A DNA stretch of 64,000 bases from positions 372,001 through 436,000 of the forward strand of contig CM036256.1 of NCBI GenBank assembly GCA_020698575.1, in the 5' to 3' direction. The notes below the pieces were generated by a model. That model had not been told where the DNA came from, ran no database searches, and was given only the letters and a program-made list of their open reading frames with translations. Position numbers and translations under genes: made by a program. Below are positions 12,160 through 24,071 of the stretch, piece after piece; the stretch's first letter is position 1, and every line of letters starts with the position of its first letter. Source of the stretch: Bostrychus sinensis. Lineage: Eukaryota; Chordata; Actinopteri; Gobiiformes; Eleotridae.

Positions 12160-12688
12160 GGACAAACGACCATTCTCTGTAGCTCAGCGGTGTTTTTTAT
12201 TCAGGGCTGGAGTCGATGTATTTCACCTCAGCATAAAACAAAGTCTGTTTCTTTCAGGCGTCCTCACAAACCTTCAAATAGAAACTGCCATAGGTTTCAC
12301 TGATGACCTTCCGCTTTTATTGAGGCTGAAATTTTGGGGGGCGCCACCAACCACAGTTTTTTTTTTTTTACCTGAATGCTTCATCACACAAAAATCTCAT
12401 GCACACAGTGCAGCGGTCTCCAGACGTTTTCAAACACGGTCAGATTTGAGCAGATGTCCAAGGGCCTACAGCAGGAACAGAACACACACAGGATTTTACA
12501 AAAGCTGTTGCAAAGTCCCAACAAAATAACATCTTTGAGCAAAAAACATCTTCTCTAGGTCATATTTTTAGCTTGGGCTGATTTTAACACTTAGTGTAAG
12601 AAATTAATTTCTAATGCTTAAAAACCCACAGAACTTATCTGACCTTTTATACAAATTGTTGTGTTGTGTTGTGTGTGTTGTGTGATCT
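12160..12688. other. intergenic, nothing recognised
   Basis: One 123-residue open frame crosses this interval, but it shows no domain, no codon-bias cue and no neighbours that support it. No repeat family was recognised. Confidence 0.4.
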
Positions 12689-13374
12689 ACCGTCTGTGTG
12701 TCCTGAGTCGGACACTTTCAGGCTAAAATTCTATTATTTTTTTATCTTCAACAAGTCATAAAATCACTCATTTATCATCTTCATTAATGCAATTTATATA
12801 AAATAAAAGTATATTTTCTTACGTTTATAACGATATATTGGTTGAATAGTTTCTTTTACAAATATTTTATTGTGGCTGTAGGAAAGAGTGCCATCGCCCG
12901 AGGTTTAAGCTCAGCAGTGCTATGGCCCTGAGTCGGCCACGCTCACCTTTCTGGCGTTTTTAGCCTTATTTGTTAGATTTTTCGGCTCTAATTTAAGGCT
13001 GGGATATTTACGTTAACAAATTTTCACACCGGTACCTTGTTTCCATCTTTCAAAATAAGATTGTGGGCTAAGCTAACGTTAATCAGAAAATCGGACAAAG
13101 TTAGCTACAAAAACACTAAGATCACTGAAAGAACGTCGCCCGAGTGTGACCTGAGCATTTCCCTCTCAAAATTACTTTCATATCATGATTACTTTATAAA
13201 CACTTAGCATAATTACACAAAAATTACCACAGATGTAGAGCAATATGCAGAGTTTTTGTTTATCTACCGTTAGCCAGTTAGCGTCTTTGCGAGCGTCTGT
13301 TAGAAGACTGAAAAATAGCAAAAGGTGAGCGTCTCCGACTCAGGGCCATAGTGACTCAGGACACACAGACGTAA
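12689..13374. mobile_element. nested inverted-repeat elements (MITE-like)
   Basis: Two sets of inverted repeats are nested. The outer arms contain CGTCTGTGTGTCCTGAGTC (from 12691) and its complement at 13352-13371. The inner arms, starting at about 12919 (CTATGGCCCTGAGTCGG) and ending at about 13348, continue with ACGCTCACCTTT on each side. No protein is encoded. The arrangement suggests a MITE inserted into, or derived from, a related element. Confidence 0.6.
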
Positions 13375-14090
13375 GAGACACAACTGAAATTATTTTCTGA
13401 CAAACTAATGAGCAGACAAAAGGCAGAGAGCAGTGGATGAGAGGCACAAGCTACGGAAACACTGTTGGGCCATAAGCAGTACATTCTGCCATAGAAGCTG
13501 GGGGCCATATGAAATCTCAGCCCGTGCCACAAACGGCCCCCGGGCCGCGCCATGGACATGACTGATACAGTTTGTTCTCGAACATTACCCACAAGACCAC
13601 TGTTATTACAATGCTCCTGTGGGCCAGTAAAAGCAGTAAAAGTCATTAAATTGATTTTGCAATAAGGCCTTAAATATGTTAAATCTGAACAGGCATTAAA
13701 ATGTTTTAATAGTTTTGAAGTAAAATCACTGACTTTATTAGTTTGATTTGTGAATATAAATATGTTTACATGAATATTAACTTAGTGAGTTTGCTTCCAG
13801 TGGGACCACATTACCATCAGCATTTTACAATACTATTTAAGCTGCCATGATAGTATGTTTGTGGCATTAAACATTTTGGAAATGGCATTAAAATGCATTA
13901 AATTAGAGCCACTGATAACCGAGGGAACCCTGTAGTTTATAAATGAAATCCTCTGAAACCCAGTGTTACAAACTTTGCAAACCTTTATTGATTTTGTTAA
14001 ATGAGAGAGGAGCAGTGAGGAGAGAGTAACTCAGACCAGAGAGGACCTCTCTGAGTTGAAATGTTTAGGACTCCCCCTCCGTCTGACCAT
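13375..14090. other. intergenic, nothing recognised
   Basis: The sequence is AT-rich with short frames only. A 96-residue minus-strand frame at 13356-13646 has no recognisable domain. Confidence 0.4.
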
Positions 14091-14410
14091 CAGCAGTAAT
14101 GAGATACTTTTACTCAAGTAGTTTAAATAAATTTTTTGAAGAAAAAGTACTTTCTGAGTACATTTTGTAGAATGTACCTTTACTTTTACTGAAGTAAATT
14201 TTGGATTTTATGGTATAACTAGTTTTTGTGGTGCGTTGGTCGGCACACCTGACTCTGATCTGAAGGTTCTGGGTTCAAAACTCAGGGAAGAAGAATTTGC
14301 AAAAAAATAAAATGTACTTTTTTACTTAAGTAAATTTTATACTCAGTACTTTTACCAAAGTAAAGTTTTTGTTGGGTACTTCTACTTCAGTAATAATATT
14401 TTTACTTTGT
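14090..14410. mobile_element. third TACTT-rich element with a nested tRNA-like SINE fragment
   Basis: TACTTTTACTCAAGTAG and similar motifs on both sides mark another copy of the TACTT-rich family. Between them, 14222-14305 is a tRNA-like piece with GTGGTGCGTTGGTCGG (A-box-like) and GGTTCTGGGTTCAAAACTC (B-box-like). That is the head of a fish SINE, not a functional tRNA: it does not fold into a complete cloverleaf in my reading. Confidence 0.5.
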
Positions 14411-15226
14411 ATGGCTGTTGGGTGCTGGGTCCCCCTCTGACGCTGCTGGGATCAGGGAGCGAGGCAGAGTCAGTTCAGAGTAAAATGAGTGCTTTCTTTG
14501 AAATGTATTTGTAATGACTTGTAACTTGTTTAACAGCATCTTAAAAATGTAAAAAATGAATATTATTGTAATGTAAGTTACAGTTTTCAAATGTTTATTT
14601 ATGTTTGCTTTATTTTGAAAATTAAAACCAACAAAAAACAAAACAGAATTACTGAGGACACTGCCCTCGCCTCCTGAGCTGAAGCCCATTACGTGTGCAC
14701 CTTCAGTCGAGTTTTAAATTTTTCTACACAGATATTTCATTCAAGGCGCAGACTTTCTGGAAAAGGTGAAAATTCACCACCAAAAGTACAGAAGACAGGA
14801 AGACACAAGGTTAATGTCCCTGCCAGGTCAGAGGCCAGGGATCTGAGGTCTGCAGATGTAGAGCTGTTACCTGTGTGTCCTGCCACAGGGGGGAGCTGTA
14901 GAGCTGTATTACTGGTGGGGCCTCCTCAGCTGCTCAGGGCTGGGCCTCTGCTGCTCTGCTTTATCTCATCTTCATCTGGAACGAGCCAACTTCCAGCAAT
15001 ATTAGAAGAGCTTGACATAATCAGAGTTTGATCAAATAAGATCTGACGCTGAGATCTTTGGGACTCACCTTGGACTGAAAATCACGGATCTGGACATAAA
15101 ACAAAAACAACAGGCAAATCATCCAGCCGGGTTCTCCTGACCAGGATCCTGGTTCAAGATCTGGAGAGGGGTCCTGGCGCTGCACTGTGCTTTAACCACA
15201 GAGGGACAATAAAGTTTACCTTCCCT
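14410..15226. other. intergenic, nothing firm
   Basis: Short open frames only. The sequence just before 15227 shows no similarity to a V-gene body, so the V relic that follows is truncated on its 5' side. Confidence 0.4.
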
Positions 15227-15268
15227 TGATGTGAGAGACTCTGCTGTGTACTACTGTGCTCTGCAGCC
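15227..15268 (+). pseudogene. T-cell receptor V gene relic (3' end only)
   Basis: Only the last 42 bases of a family A V-exon survive, encoding DVRDSAVYYCALQ and the start of the next codon. They are followed by an intact recombination signal and the family A 3' flank. Leader, FR1, CDR1 and CDR2 are missing. The relic lies 4.4 kb upstream of the first full V gene and marks an older, larger extent of the cluster. Confidence 0.85.
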
Positions 15269-15353
15269 CACAGTGACAGGAAACACCAAAACTCTGAACA
15301 AAAACCTCTGGAGCAAAGACAACACAATACTGCACTAGCTCCACTAGAGGGAG
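15269..15353 (+). promoter_or_regulatory. RSS and CTCF-like core of the V relic
   Basis: Heptamer CACAGTG 15269-15275, 22-bp spacer, nonamer ACAAAAACC 15298-15306; CCACTAGAGGGAG at 15341-15353. The signal looks intact although the V body is gone. Confidence 0.8.
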
Positions 15354-15840
15354 CCACTGAGACACAGCTCTGGTTCTTTTCACATTTCATATTCATTTCA
15401 TAAAACAAAGAAACTTGAGTGTACTGTTGATTCCTGTGTACTGTAAGTATCTAATACTTCCATAGGTACTCAGTATTGATAAGTATTTATTTGTAAGTAC
15501 TTGGCCAAAAGTGGTGCAGAGACATCCCTCACAAACAGAAGCATTTAAACTGAAAATACTTTAATCACAAACCACAGCCAGCAGCTCGTCGTCTGTTAGC
15601 GTAGAACAAGGGAAAGGTATTTTTCTGAAATCATTACAAACTGCAGTAACAACTCTCGTGTCCTGTTTGCTACAGTGAACAGGTTAACAAACCCCACAGC
15701 TCCACTGCAGTAACAACTCATTTCCACATCTAAGTGCTGAGTTTGCAATGGTTTTTAGTGACAAGGTTCAGAGTATTAAACATGCTCTAAACTCCACAAC
15801 ACAGATAACAACTCTGCAGCCGTCCACACTCAGAGCAAAG
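15354..15840. other. intergenic, nothing recognised
   Basis: No gene, RNA or repeat family was recognised between the V relic and the next LINE fragment. Confidence 0.4.
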
Positions 15841-17095
15841 TGTCTGTGTTAGTTCTGCTGGATCTGAGGCTGCTCTGATACAGCTGACCATGTGATCCTG
15901 GTACAGAGATTAGAGCACTGGGTAGGCATTTCTGCTACTGCCCTTAAATGGTGTAAGTCCTATCTTGAAGACAGGAAGTACTTTGTTGAAATCAGTAACT
16001 GTGTCTCAGACCAAATGGCCCTGACCTGTGGGGTGCCCCAGGGCTCCATCCTGGGACCTCTTTTGTTCAATCTTTACCTGCTCCCTTTAGGCCAATTAAT
16101 ACACAGCAATAACATCTCCTACCACAACTATGCAGACCACATTCATGGATTCACTCTGTCATCCAACAGATGAATGAGTGGATTCACTCTGTCACTGATC
16201 CAACAGATGAATGAGTGGATTCACTCTGTCACTGATCCAACAGATGAATGAGTGGATTCACTCTGTCACTGATCCAACAGATGAATGAGTGGATGAGAAA
16301 CAACTTTCTCCAGCTAAACACAGACGAGACTGAAATAATCATCTTTGTCCACAGAAACAAAGAGAAAGTGTCTGTAGTCAGCTCGAGTCTCTTTCACTAA
16401 AACCAAGTCAGGTTAGAAATCTCGGGGTGGACTCAGATTTGAACTTCAGCGTCACATTAAATCTATAACATCATCAGCATTTTACCATCTCAAAAACATT
16501 GCCAGAATCAAAGGTTTACTGTCTAAACCAGACCTAGAGAGACTTATTCATGTGTTCATCTCCAGCAGGTTAGACTCCTGTAACACTGCTCACTGGACTC
16601 ACTAAACCAGCTGTGAGACAGCTACAGGACGTCCAGAACGCTGCTGCTGGTCCTGACTAAAACCAGGAAGTACGACCATATTAGTCCTGTCCTCAGGTCT
16701 CTGCTTCCTGTCGCTCAGAGAACAGAGTGCAGCTCTGCTGTGCACCAGTCTCTCCATGGCTTAGCACCAAACTACATCTCTGTTGGTTCCATATGAACCA
16801 TCTGGGACTCTGAGGACCTCAGGGACAGGTCTCTGTTGGTTCCTGACGATGTTTAAGTCCAGATTTAAAACTGTTCTTTTTAGCTCTGTGTACGACTGAA
16901 AGTGTTTTATCTGCATTCTTCTCTTTTAATTTAATTTGAAACTGACTCTTAATTATAATTTTTAAATTAGATTTTACTGTTTTAATTGTAATTCTTGTCT
17001 ATGTTCTTGTATCTTGTCTTTTTTCTGTAAAGCACTTTGAATTACTCTGTGGATGAATTGTGTTGTACAAATAACCTTGCCTTGCTTAGACCTCA
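15840..17095 (+). mobile_element. degenerate LINE (reverse transcriptase fragment and 3' end)
   Basis: A frame at 15892-16173 holds reverse transcriptase motifs: GVPQGSILGPLLF, and NYADHI where YADD is expected, so the second catalytic Asp is lost. The following sequence encodes scattered ORF2 C-terminal pieces in broken frames. It ends in CTGTAAAGCACTTTGAATTAC and CTTGCCTTGC, as in fish L2/Maui-like 3' ends. A 37-bp tandem repeat interrupts it at 16146-16290. The clade assignment is from memory of the family. Confidence 0.7.
16146..16290. repeat. 37-bp tandem repeat within the LINE
   Basis: About four copies of a unit containing GGATTCACTCTGTCACTGAT and CCAACAGATGAATGAGT. The array follows the YADH motif region and adds to the disruption of the reverse transcriptase. 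Confidence 0.85.
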
Positions 17096-17229
17096 GTGAC
17101 TGACACCAACTTTCCTTCCAAAGACCAAACTTGAACACAGCAACAACCTCACTCGCCAGGTAGGAATGGATTCTTTTTGGAGCAGCCATCTTATTTCTGG
17201 AACAGCTGTGGCTCTAAGGAGGAAAACAT

Positions 17230-19420
17230 AAAGACCATTGTGAATAATTCAATGATTATTTTGTTAGTGCTGGACCTGCCTTAGCCAGTAAAATAAATGT
17301 GGATGATGTTAAGAAAGGTCACTTTAATAGGTTGATAAAAAGCAATTTAAATTCTGTTTTTTTGTGGGGTTGAAGAAAGAGATATTATTGAAGTAGTTCA
17401 AAGATTTAAGAAAAAAACATAACGGATGTAAATCATGATATGTTTATACTTTGTCATTCATTAAATTTTTAAACCATTAACCTATTTATGCAACCTTGCT
17501 TTTCAAACAGGTTTGTTCCCAGATGATTTGAAGTTGGCCAAAGTAGTTCCAATATTTAAAACTGAGGACAGACACAGTGTGGATAACTACAGGCCTGTGG
17601 CTTTACTTCCACAGTTTTCCTAAAACATTGGAAATACTTTTTGTAAAACAGCTGGAGAACTTTATTGAGAAGTACAAATTATGAAGTGAAGAACAACATG
17701 GGTTTAGAAAGAACAGAACAACCACATACACAGCGATGACAATGGTGGAAGACAAAGCAGAAGCAACTGATGATCATTTTTACTCAGTTGGTATTTTTAT
17801 TGATCTAAAGAAGGCCTTTGACACCACAGATCATAATCATTCATTGAAATAAAATGGAACATTATGGTATAAAAGGAACAGTTAACTCCTGGCTAAAAAG
17901 TTAGAAAACAGACAACAATATGTACAAATAAACCAAACTGTATCAGCACTGAGGCAGGTCACCTGTGGTGTGCCACAGGGCTCAATATCACTGCTCTACA
18001 AATGTTTGGACTGGATCTGCTTCCCAGATAAAAGCGGCTAAATCTCATTTATTTTGATAAGATGAACTGAAAATCAATGATAACTGTGCTGTTAGCTATG
18101 TATTCACGATATTTAATGAGATTGTTTCACATCAAAATCACATCTGTTTATACAATAGATTTAGGCATTTTTGCTTAAAAATAATATTTATATTTTGAAA
18201 ATATTTAATTTCTCTACATGCATGCATTTTGTCCACTTCCAAGAGAGAGATTTCTGCAAATAAAAACAAAACATTTTATGTCAAAACTCGAGCCATATTA
18301 AAATGAATGTATTGAATGTGCAGCTTTCAGATAGAACTGGTTGCTTGTAGACACTGTACCTTCTGATAAACACCGTTTTTGACTTATTTTGCATAAATTT
18401 CCTATTTTGACCCAATACTGTTTCTTGGAAACTAAAGCCAATCTGCACTTCTCACTTACTTTTTCTTTATTAGTGACCTAATCCAAGAAAAATGTCACTC
18501 CTTTTGTTCCAGAAGCATTTTGCTGTAGACCTGTGATATTGGTCCTAAACTTTTTATTCTTTATATCAATGACATTTGTAAAATCTCTAAACTGTTAAAA
18601 TGTATTATTTTTTGCAGATGACACCAATTTGTACTGCTCGGGAAGAAATTTAGACAAACATTTATATAAAGGTGAAAGGGAGCTAGAAGTGCACAAAATT
18701 TGGTTTGAGGTAAATAAATGATCTCTTAATGTTAGGAAAAACAAATTTATGGTATTTGGAAATAAAAAAAGATAGTAACATGAAGTTAAAAACCAACAAT
18801 GTTGAAATTGAAAGAGTTTGTGAAACAACATTTTTGGGAGTTGTGATAGATTCTAATCTTAATTGGAAACAGCAGGTAGAATATGTCAAAGGAGAAACTG
18901 CTAAGTCAATAGCAATCCTGTATAAAGCCAGGGACACGCTAAGTTACAATGGTTTGTATTTAATTTACTGCTCACAGCAAAAACAAGCCATACATATTGT
19001 AAATAAGGCTGGGTATTATCAACAAACTAATCCATTATTTTTAAATTCTCATGTTTTGAAGTTCACAGATTTAGTTTATTATAGAATTATGCAAAAAATG
19101 TTCCAGAGAGCAAATATGAGTTGAGAGATTTGTGTAAATTCACTTTGAAAAAAGCTAAAAATGAAGTTAGGAGGAGATGTTTTTCTGTCGCTGGGGTTCA
19201 ATGTGGAACAGAGCTAACTTGGCAAAATAAGCATGTAGTTCACTTTTCATGTTTAAACAAGTATTGAACACTTTTTTTGTTCTTCTTTGTTGTTATAATA
19301 TTTTCGAGTGTAGGTTAAGCAGTTGTAACGAGGCTGGCATTAATAAGCTCTGCCTCTGCCTGAGCCTTTTCACTCTGGTCATTGTTTTATGAGACTGAAT
19401 AAACTGAAACTGAACTGAAC
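17230..19420 (+). mobile_element. degenerate LINE, near full ORF2 span
   Basis: Broken frames in order show FNDYFVSAGPALASK (pre-RT), NYRPVALLPQFS (near 17585), FIDLKKAFD (near 17800), TCGVPQGS (near 17960), YADD region remnants near 18610, and an ORF2 thumb-like frame at 18729-19124 (TFLGVVIDSNLNWKQQVEY). The 3' end contains GAAACTGAACTGAACTG. The same family recurs at 26640-27990. All copies are dead. Confidence 0.65.
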
Positions 19421-19673
19421 TGATCTTGTAAACTTTATAAAATTATTTTCAGAGAGTATATTCCAGATGTTACTTCATGGACTATAAAGCAGTTTGTGTC
19501 AAAGCTGATGTTTAGAAACTTCTCTCACCTGCTCAGTTTTATCTCAGTGTGAAGGTTCTGCATTAAACCAGACAGACACACTCATCAAAGCACATCTAAC
19601 AGAGAGATGTGGGAGGAGCCAGACTGTAACTGAGGAACAGAGACAGACACTTGAGAGTATTTGAGTTTTTAAG

Positions 19674-20041
19674 ATGGAGTCTGCCCTGTGTACACTGCTC
19701 TCAGCTCTGGTTGTGCTCCTGTGTTCTTCCCCAGAGTGTAAAGGAGAAGACACAGTGACCCAGGCAGAAGGAGATGTCACTGCCACTCAAGGACTCACAG
19801 CCAACATAAACTGTACTTTTGAGAGAAAGGAAACTTTAACCTACTATTTGTTCTGGTACAAACAGGAGGATGGTGGTGTTCCAAAGTATGTTTTACAGCG
19901 AAATACATATGGATCTGAAAGCAATTCACCAGAGTTCAGTAAAGCCAGGTTTGATGCTGAGCTGAAGGGGAACTCTTTTCCTCTGAAGATCATGTCTGCT
20001 GCAGTGAGAGACTCTGCTGTGTACTACTGTGCTGTGGAGCC
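19674..20041 (+). CDS. T-cell receptor V gene, A/B chimera, single exon (TRAV/TRDV type)
   Basis: This is the variable segment of a T-cell receptor alpha/delta-type chain. The leader (residues 1-24, MESALCTLL then a hydrophobic run) continues into the V region without an intron. The conserved Cys is at 47, Trp in LFWYKQ at 61, and Cys of YYCA at 119. The loop regions are ERKETLTYY and the QRNTYGSESN area. FR1 to mid-FR3 is family A, but from KIMSAAVRDSAV onward, RSS and downstream flank are family B, so the gene is a recombinant. Germline CDR3 start is CAVE, unlike CALQ in its duplicate at 32751. No B gene follows. The open frame runs past the RSS, but coding ends at the heptamer. Confidence 0.92.
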
Positions 20042-20113
20042 CACAGTGACAGGAAACACCAAAACTCTGAACAAAAACCTCTGCACAGTACTCCACACAT
20101 CCACTAGAGGGAG
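20042..20113 (+). promoter_or_regulatory. RSS and CTCF-like core after V at 19674
   Basis: Heptamer 20042-20048, 22-bp spacer, nonamer 20071-20079; CCACTAGAGGGAG at 20101-20113 within a family B-type flank. Confidence 0.85.
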
Positions 20114-22956
20114 ACACAGCTCTGGTTCTGTGGGTTCTAGGGTTTAACACCTTCTCCTCACGTTCAGTCAGTTTTATCTGAACTTTGTCAGATTTCTTGA
20201 GTGTTTGATCAGCCATAACATTGTGACAGCTGTGTAATACTGAGTACAGAAGCCTTTGCTCTGATCTGTGTTAGTGAACCTTTACTGTCCATGAGAAAGT
20301 CACCAGGGCTTCATTTCTCTGTGTGGATTCTAATATAAAAGTCATGTGTGTGTTACATCTGCTGTTTGTAGCACTACTGTGGCACTAATATATAATAAAT
20401 ATATATAATATATAATAAAGTAAGCAGCTGGAGGCTCGTTACTGTGCTGGGTTAGATGAAAAAACTGGACTGGACTGGATCAGAAGACTAGGAATGACTG
20501 CTGGAGCTGATGGTCAGTAATTAATGACAGACACAGAATGAATTATGTTTGGTGTTGGCACCATGTTGTCAGGCTCACAAACTGATTGGCTCCAAAGCAG
20601 ACCCAGAGTCAAAAAGCACGTCTAAGGAGTTTTAATAAAAGTCCAAGGCAAAAGTACAAAATCACAAATCCAATAGGAGGTCCAAAAAGCAGGCAATAGG
20701 TCCAAAACACGATAAATCACAAGACAACACTGGGAAAAACTGCTGGAAAGCTCACACGAGGGTAGAGACAATCTGGCAAGGGAGGAGGTGAAAACATACA
20801 GACTATACAGGAGAGACAATGAGACACAGGTGCAGCACATTAGGGGCGGGGCTGGGAATCACAAGAGGGCAGGAAGTAAATCTGACCCACAGGAGAGACA
20901 TAACACATGTACTGAATGATTACAGTGGAAAAATACAAAAAATAAACTCAATAGAATTCCCAAATATTTACACTACTGCAGTTATTAAGAGCCGGATATT
21001 TGCTAAAGTGCACAAAGTTGACTTAATAATAATAATAATAATACATTTTATTTGTAATGCACTTTACATTTCAGTGAAATCTCAAAGTGCTACAGTGAGA
21101 GCATAAAAAGATGATAAAAACACTTACAAATTACATTTAAAAACATCCTAACACAAGAGAAAACAAGGCAAAATCCTAGTAGGCCTTTTTAAACAGAAAT
21201 GTCTTTAGTCCTTTCTTAAAGGGCTCCACACTCTGAGGCGCCCTCAGGGACTCTGGGAGGGCATCCCACAGGCGTGGGGCTGCAGCCTGGAAAGCTCTGT
21301 CTCCCATAGTGGAGAGTTTGGTCCTGGGCTGATGGAGGCAGTGGGTGGAGGATGAGCGAAGTAGATCAAAACAAACAATAATTCACAACATAACCAACTG
21401 TTCCCAATAATAGATGGCACCGGTCGGAACGGAACCACACAGCACGAGTAGGGTCCGTGACTTAATGTCCATATAGTTTGAGAAAGACTGTCCAAGCGCA
21501 ATTGTCCATGAACGGGGGAAGGGATGTGTGTATGGTTGTGTGAATGAGTGTAGTGAGAGGGTGAGGGGAACAGGGCTCAGGCTGTGGCGCCTCCTACCAG
21601 ACCAGTAGAAGAGTTCAGATGTTTAGAAGCAGGTTCTTCTGGCTCCCAGCCGTATTTCAGAAGCTCGCCATCCTTGAACCCAAAAAGAGTCACCTCGAAT
21701 TAAATAACAGGACTAGCAAGAGTTCAGGATAATGCTAGTTTGTTAGCTTATCTATAGCTTTAGCAATTACTTCTGGTTCATGTGCACACAAAAATAACTC
21801 AATCAAATAAATACATACATGGTAATTATACTCATAAATGTGCATTATTTGTACATTAGGAATAAATAGCATTCAATATTATAGCAAACAGTTTGTGGGT
21901 TTACCCACTGAGTTTCCAGTGCTATCTAAATGCTACACAGCACAAACTCAACACTTTGGCTGCTTAAACTCAAATACAGCCAAATACAGGCATTAGCATT
22001 TAGCCCGCTAACATTAGCATGCTAACAAACAATTCATTCGAGACTCACCAATTCCATTCACAATTTGATGCAGGACGACGCTACACGGCTCCAGGCTCAC
22101 TCCTAGTTGGCATCTGAGTCATACAATGTAATACTGAACGTTATGATGTATAAGAAAGCAGAAAAGAGAGAAAATAAGCAATTGTTTGGAGGTACGAACC
22201 TGTAGCAACTCTGTCCCCTGGCTTTCCTCCACGGATCTGAAGAGAGGAAGCCAGAGCAGGCTTAGATATTCGCTCCACGCTACCTGCGGTCACGTGACTT
22301 ACGTAACTAGGCACAAACAGGCGATGCATTTAAAAGCTGGAGAGGTGCGGGAAAATGTTAGAAGGCAGATTTTACCCCGTGTTACATGTTTGTTACAGAA
22401 AGAGTCAGTACAGCCTTTGGAGGTTGGAGGAGTGTTCCTGTCTCATGGCACTCATACGTTCACAGAGACAGAGGAATGGAGGGAGGTGATAGAGATAACT
22501 GCAGTGTCCACAGTTCTGGGGCTGATGTAGCGTCTGTTGTGGTGAAGAACAAAGTCTCTCATACAAGCGTCTGAGATGAGTTTCCTCTGCAGAGAAGCTC
22601 TGTTCCACATGAGAGCAGCAGGAACGTCTGTGAGTGACAGGATAAAACACCACAGCATACACAGCTCCCAATAACCTCACCATCTGACTGTAAACTGTAG
22701 AGACACACTGCTAACCTCATCAACTCAGGAAATACACAACAAACATACTCAAGAGTTTAACTTGTGACGTCACACTAAAGTTTTCCTGTGTTTTCTTGTA
22801 GGAAACAGTAACTCTGTCTCTCCTACAGTGAGCTGTTTGGCAGGAGCCCATCCTCCTAAAAAGGGGCGTGAGGTTAAAGCGAGTCAAGCAACAGGAAGTA
22901 CACATGTAAAGACTGATCTGACTTGATGACAACTACAGAGTATTTGAGTTTTTAAG
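20114..22956. other. intergenic of D1 with retroelement-like pieces
   Basis: No gene was found. An AT microsatellite lies at about 20385-20420. The 20620-20900 stretch resembles a retroelement end in reverse orientation (many GTCCAAAA-type motifs). The 21027-21350 stretch, starting with an AAT repeat, resembles another fish interspersed repeat in reverse. A CRE-like TGACGTCA sits at 22765-22772, about 190 bp before the next V start. Confidence 0.45.
22765..22772 (+). promoter_or_regulatory. CRE-like site upstream of V at 22957
   Basis: A palindromic TGACGTCA lies about 185 bp before the start codon. CRE/ATF sites are known in mammalian TCR promoters and the TCR alpha enhancer. It is repeated in the duplicate at 35862-35869. 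Confidence 0.45.
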
Positions 22957-23333
22957 ATGGAGTCTGCCCTGTGTACACTGCTCTCAGCTCTGGTTGTGCT
23001 CCTGTGTTCTTCCCCAGAGTGTAAAGGAGAAGACACAGTGACCCAGGCAGAAGGAGATGTCACTGCCACTCAAGGACTCACAGCCAACATAAACTGTACT
23101 TTTAAAACTATGGATAAAACTCCAAATCTGTTCTGGTACAAACAAGAAGGACATGGAGCTCCAAAATACATGCTGAAGAAAATGAAAGGTATATCAGGGT
23201 GGCTTAAGACAGATAAATCCACTGAGTTTGACAAAGACAGATTTGAAGTTGACGCTGAGCAGAACTCTTTTCCTCTGAAGATCCAGGATGTTGATGTGAG
23301 AGACTCTGCTGTGTACTACTGTGCTCTGCAGCC
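22957..23333 (+). CDS. T-cell receptor V gene, family A, single exon
   Basis: The intronless MESALCTLL leader runs straight into EDTVTQAEGD. Conserved Cys is at residue 47, Trp at 60 in NLFWYKQ, and Cys in YYCALQ at 122. CDR1 region is KTMDKTPN; the CDR2 region is long (LKKMKGISGWLKTDKS). FR3 is of the RFEVDAEQNSFPLK type. The proximal 5' flank shares only about 25 bp with the other single-exon genes; farther upstream it differs. It is the A member of an A-B pair with the gene at 23505. The copy at 36054 encodes the same protein. Confidence 0.93.
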
Positions 23334-23418
23334 CACAGTGACAGGAAACACCAAAACTCTGAACAAAAACCTCTGGAGCAAAGACAACACAATACTGCAC
23401 TAGCTCCACTAGAGGGAG
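23334..23418 (+). promoter_or_regulatory. RSS and CTCF-like core after V at 22957
   Basis: Heptamer 23334-23340, 22-bp spacer, nonamer 23363-23371; CCACTAGAGGGAG at 23406-23418, 34 bp after the nonamer. Confidence 0.85.
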
Positions 23419-23504
23419 CTCTCACTGTGAAGCTTCAGACTAAACACAGACGCAGCAAACCCAACTGTCAGTGTCAGAAACTCAGCAGACTTCAGAAACT
23501 TCAC

Positions 23505-23999
23505 ATGAGGATCACTCAGCTGTGTTTTGGACACATGTTTCCTTTAATGGCAGCACTGCTCCTGCTTTTGTTGAGTGGTAAGTCTTATTTAAACCTATGT
23601 TCACACTTTATTCCATCCACTGAACACTTACTGAAGCACAGAGCAAGAAGCAGCAGGAAATATGTTTCTAACTTCTACATTCATTTGTTTTCATGTAGGA
23701 GTCAGATGTGAAGAACTCACTCCACTAAAGACTGAGGTCTGGACTTCAGAAGGATCCTCTGTCTCTCTGGGATACTCTTATGAGAAAAAAGTTTCTGGTG
23801 GTGATTCTTTCTTCTGGTATCGACAATATCCAGGAAAACCACCAACATTTATTTATTCTAATACAGGAACAGGACTGGAAGCAAAAACAGAAATCCCTGG
23901 ACTTTCTGTCCAAATTAGTGAAGACAAAAAGCGTCTCCATCTGCTCCTGTCGTCTGCTGCAGTGAGAGACTCTGCTGTGTACTACTGTGCTCTGCAGCC
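23505..23999 (+). CDS. T-cell receptor V gene, family B, split leader
   Basis: Exons are 23505-23577 and 23699-23999, with a 121-bp intron (GTAAGT...TGTAG). The leader is MRITQLCFGHMFPLM then a Leu run; the mature chain begins near EELTPLKTEV. FR2 FFWYRQ and FR3 Cys (YYCALQ, residue 121) are present. At residue 50, where the first conserved Cys belongs, the sequence is LGYSY, so that cysteine is tyrosine. CDR1 is EKKVSGGDS, CDR2 SNTGTGLEAK. The start chosen is the first of three in-frame ATGs. Its 3' CALQ is unlike the CAVR/CAVK of the other B genes, suggesting exchange with family A. Confidence 0.9.
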
Positions 24000-24071
24000 C
24001 ACAGTGACAGGAAACACCAAAACTCTGAACAAAAACCTCTGCACAGTACTCCACACATCCACTAGAGGGAG
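24000..24071 (+). promoter_or_regulatory. RSS and CTCF-like core after V at 23505
   Basis: Heptamer 24000-24006, 22-bp spacer, nonamer 24029-24037; CCACTAGAGGGAG at 24059-24071, 21 bp after the nonamer. Confidence 0.85.

Larger units (their letters stand above)
19600..23405. repeat. segmental duplication D1, copy 1
   Basis: About 3.8 kb matches 32680-36502 at a fixed offset of 13,077, rising to 13,097 after a 20-bp AT-repeat length difference near 20400. Only scattered substitutions were seen. It carries the V genes at 19674 and 22957 and all intervening repeats. Confidence 0.9.

Noticed and set aside
14222..14305. tRNA gene inside the TACTT-rich element
   Set aside because: It is an imperfect tRNA-like SINE fragment with no full cloverleaf.
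23427..23711. 94-residue frame between A and B genes, repeated in five other pairs
   Set aside because: It covers the cassette spacer, B leader exon and intron in a different frame; repetition reflects duplication, not a gene.
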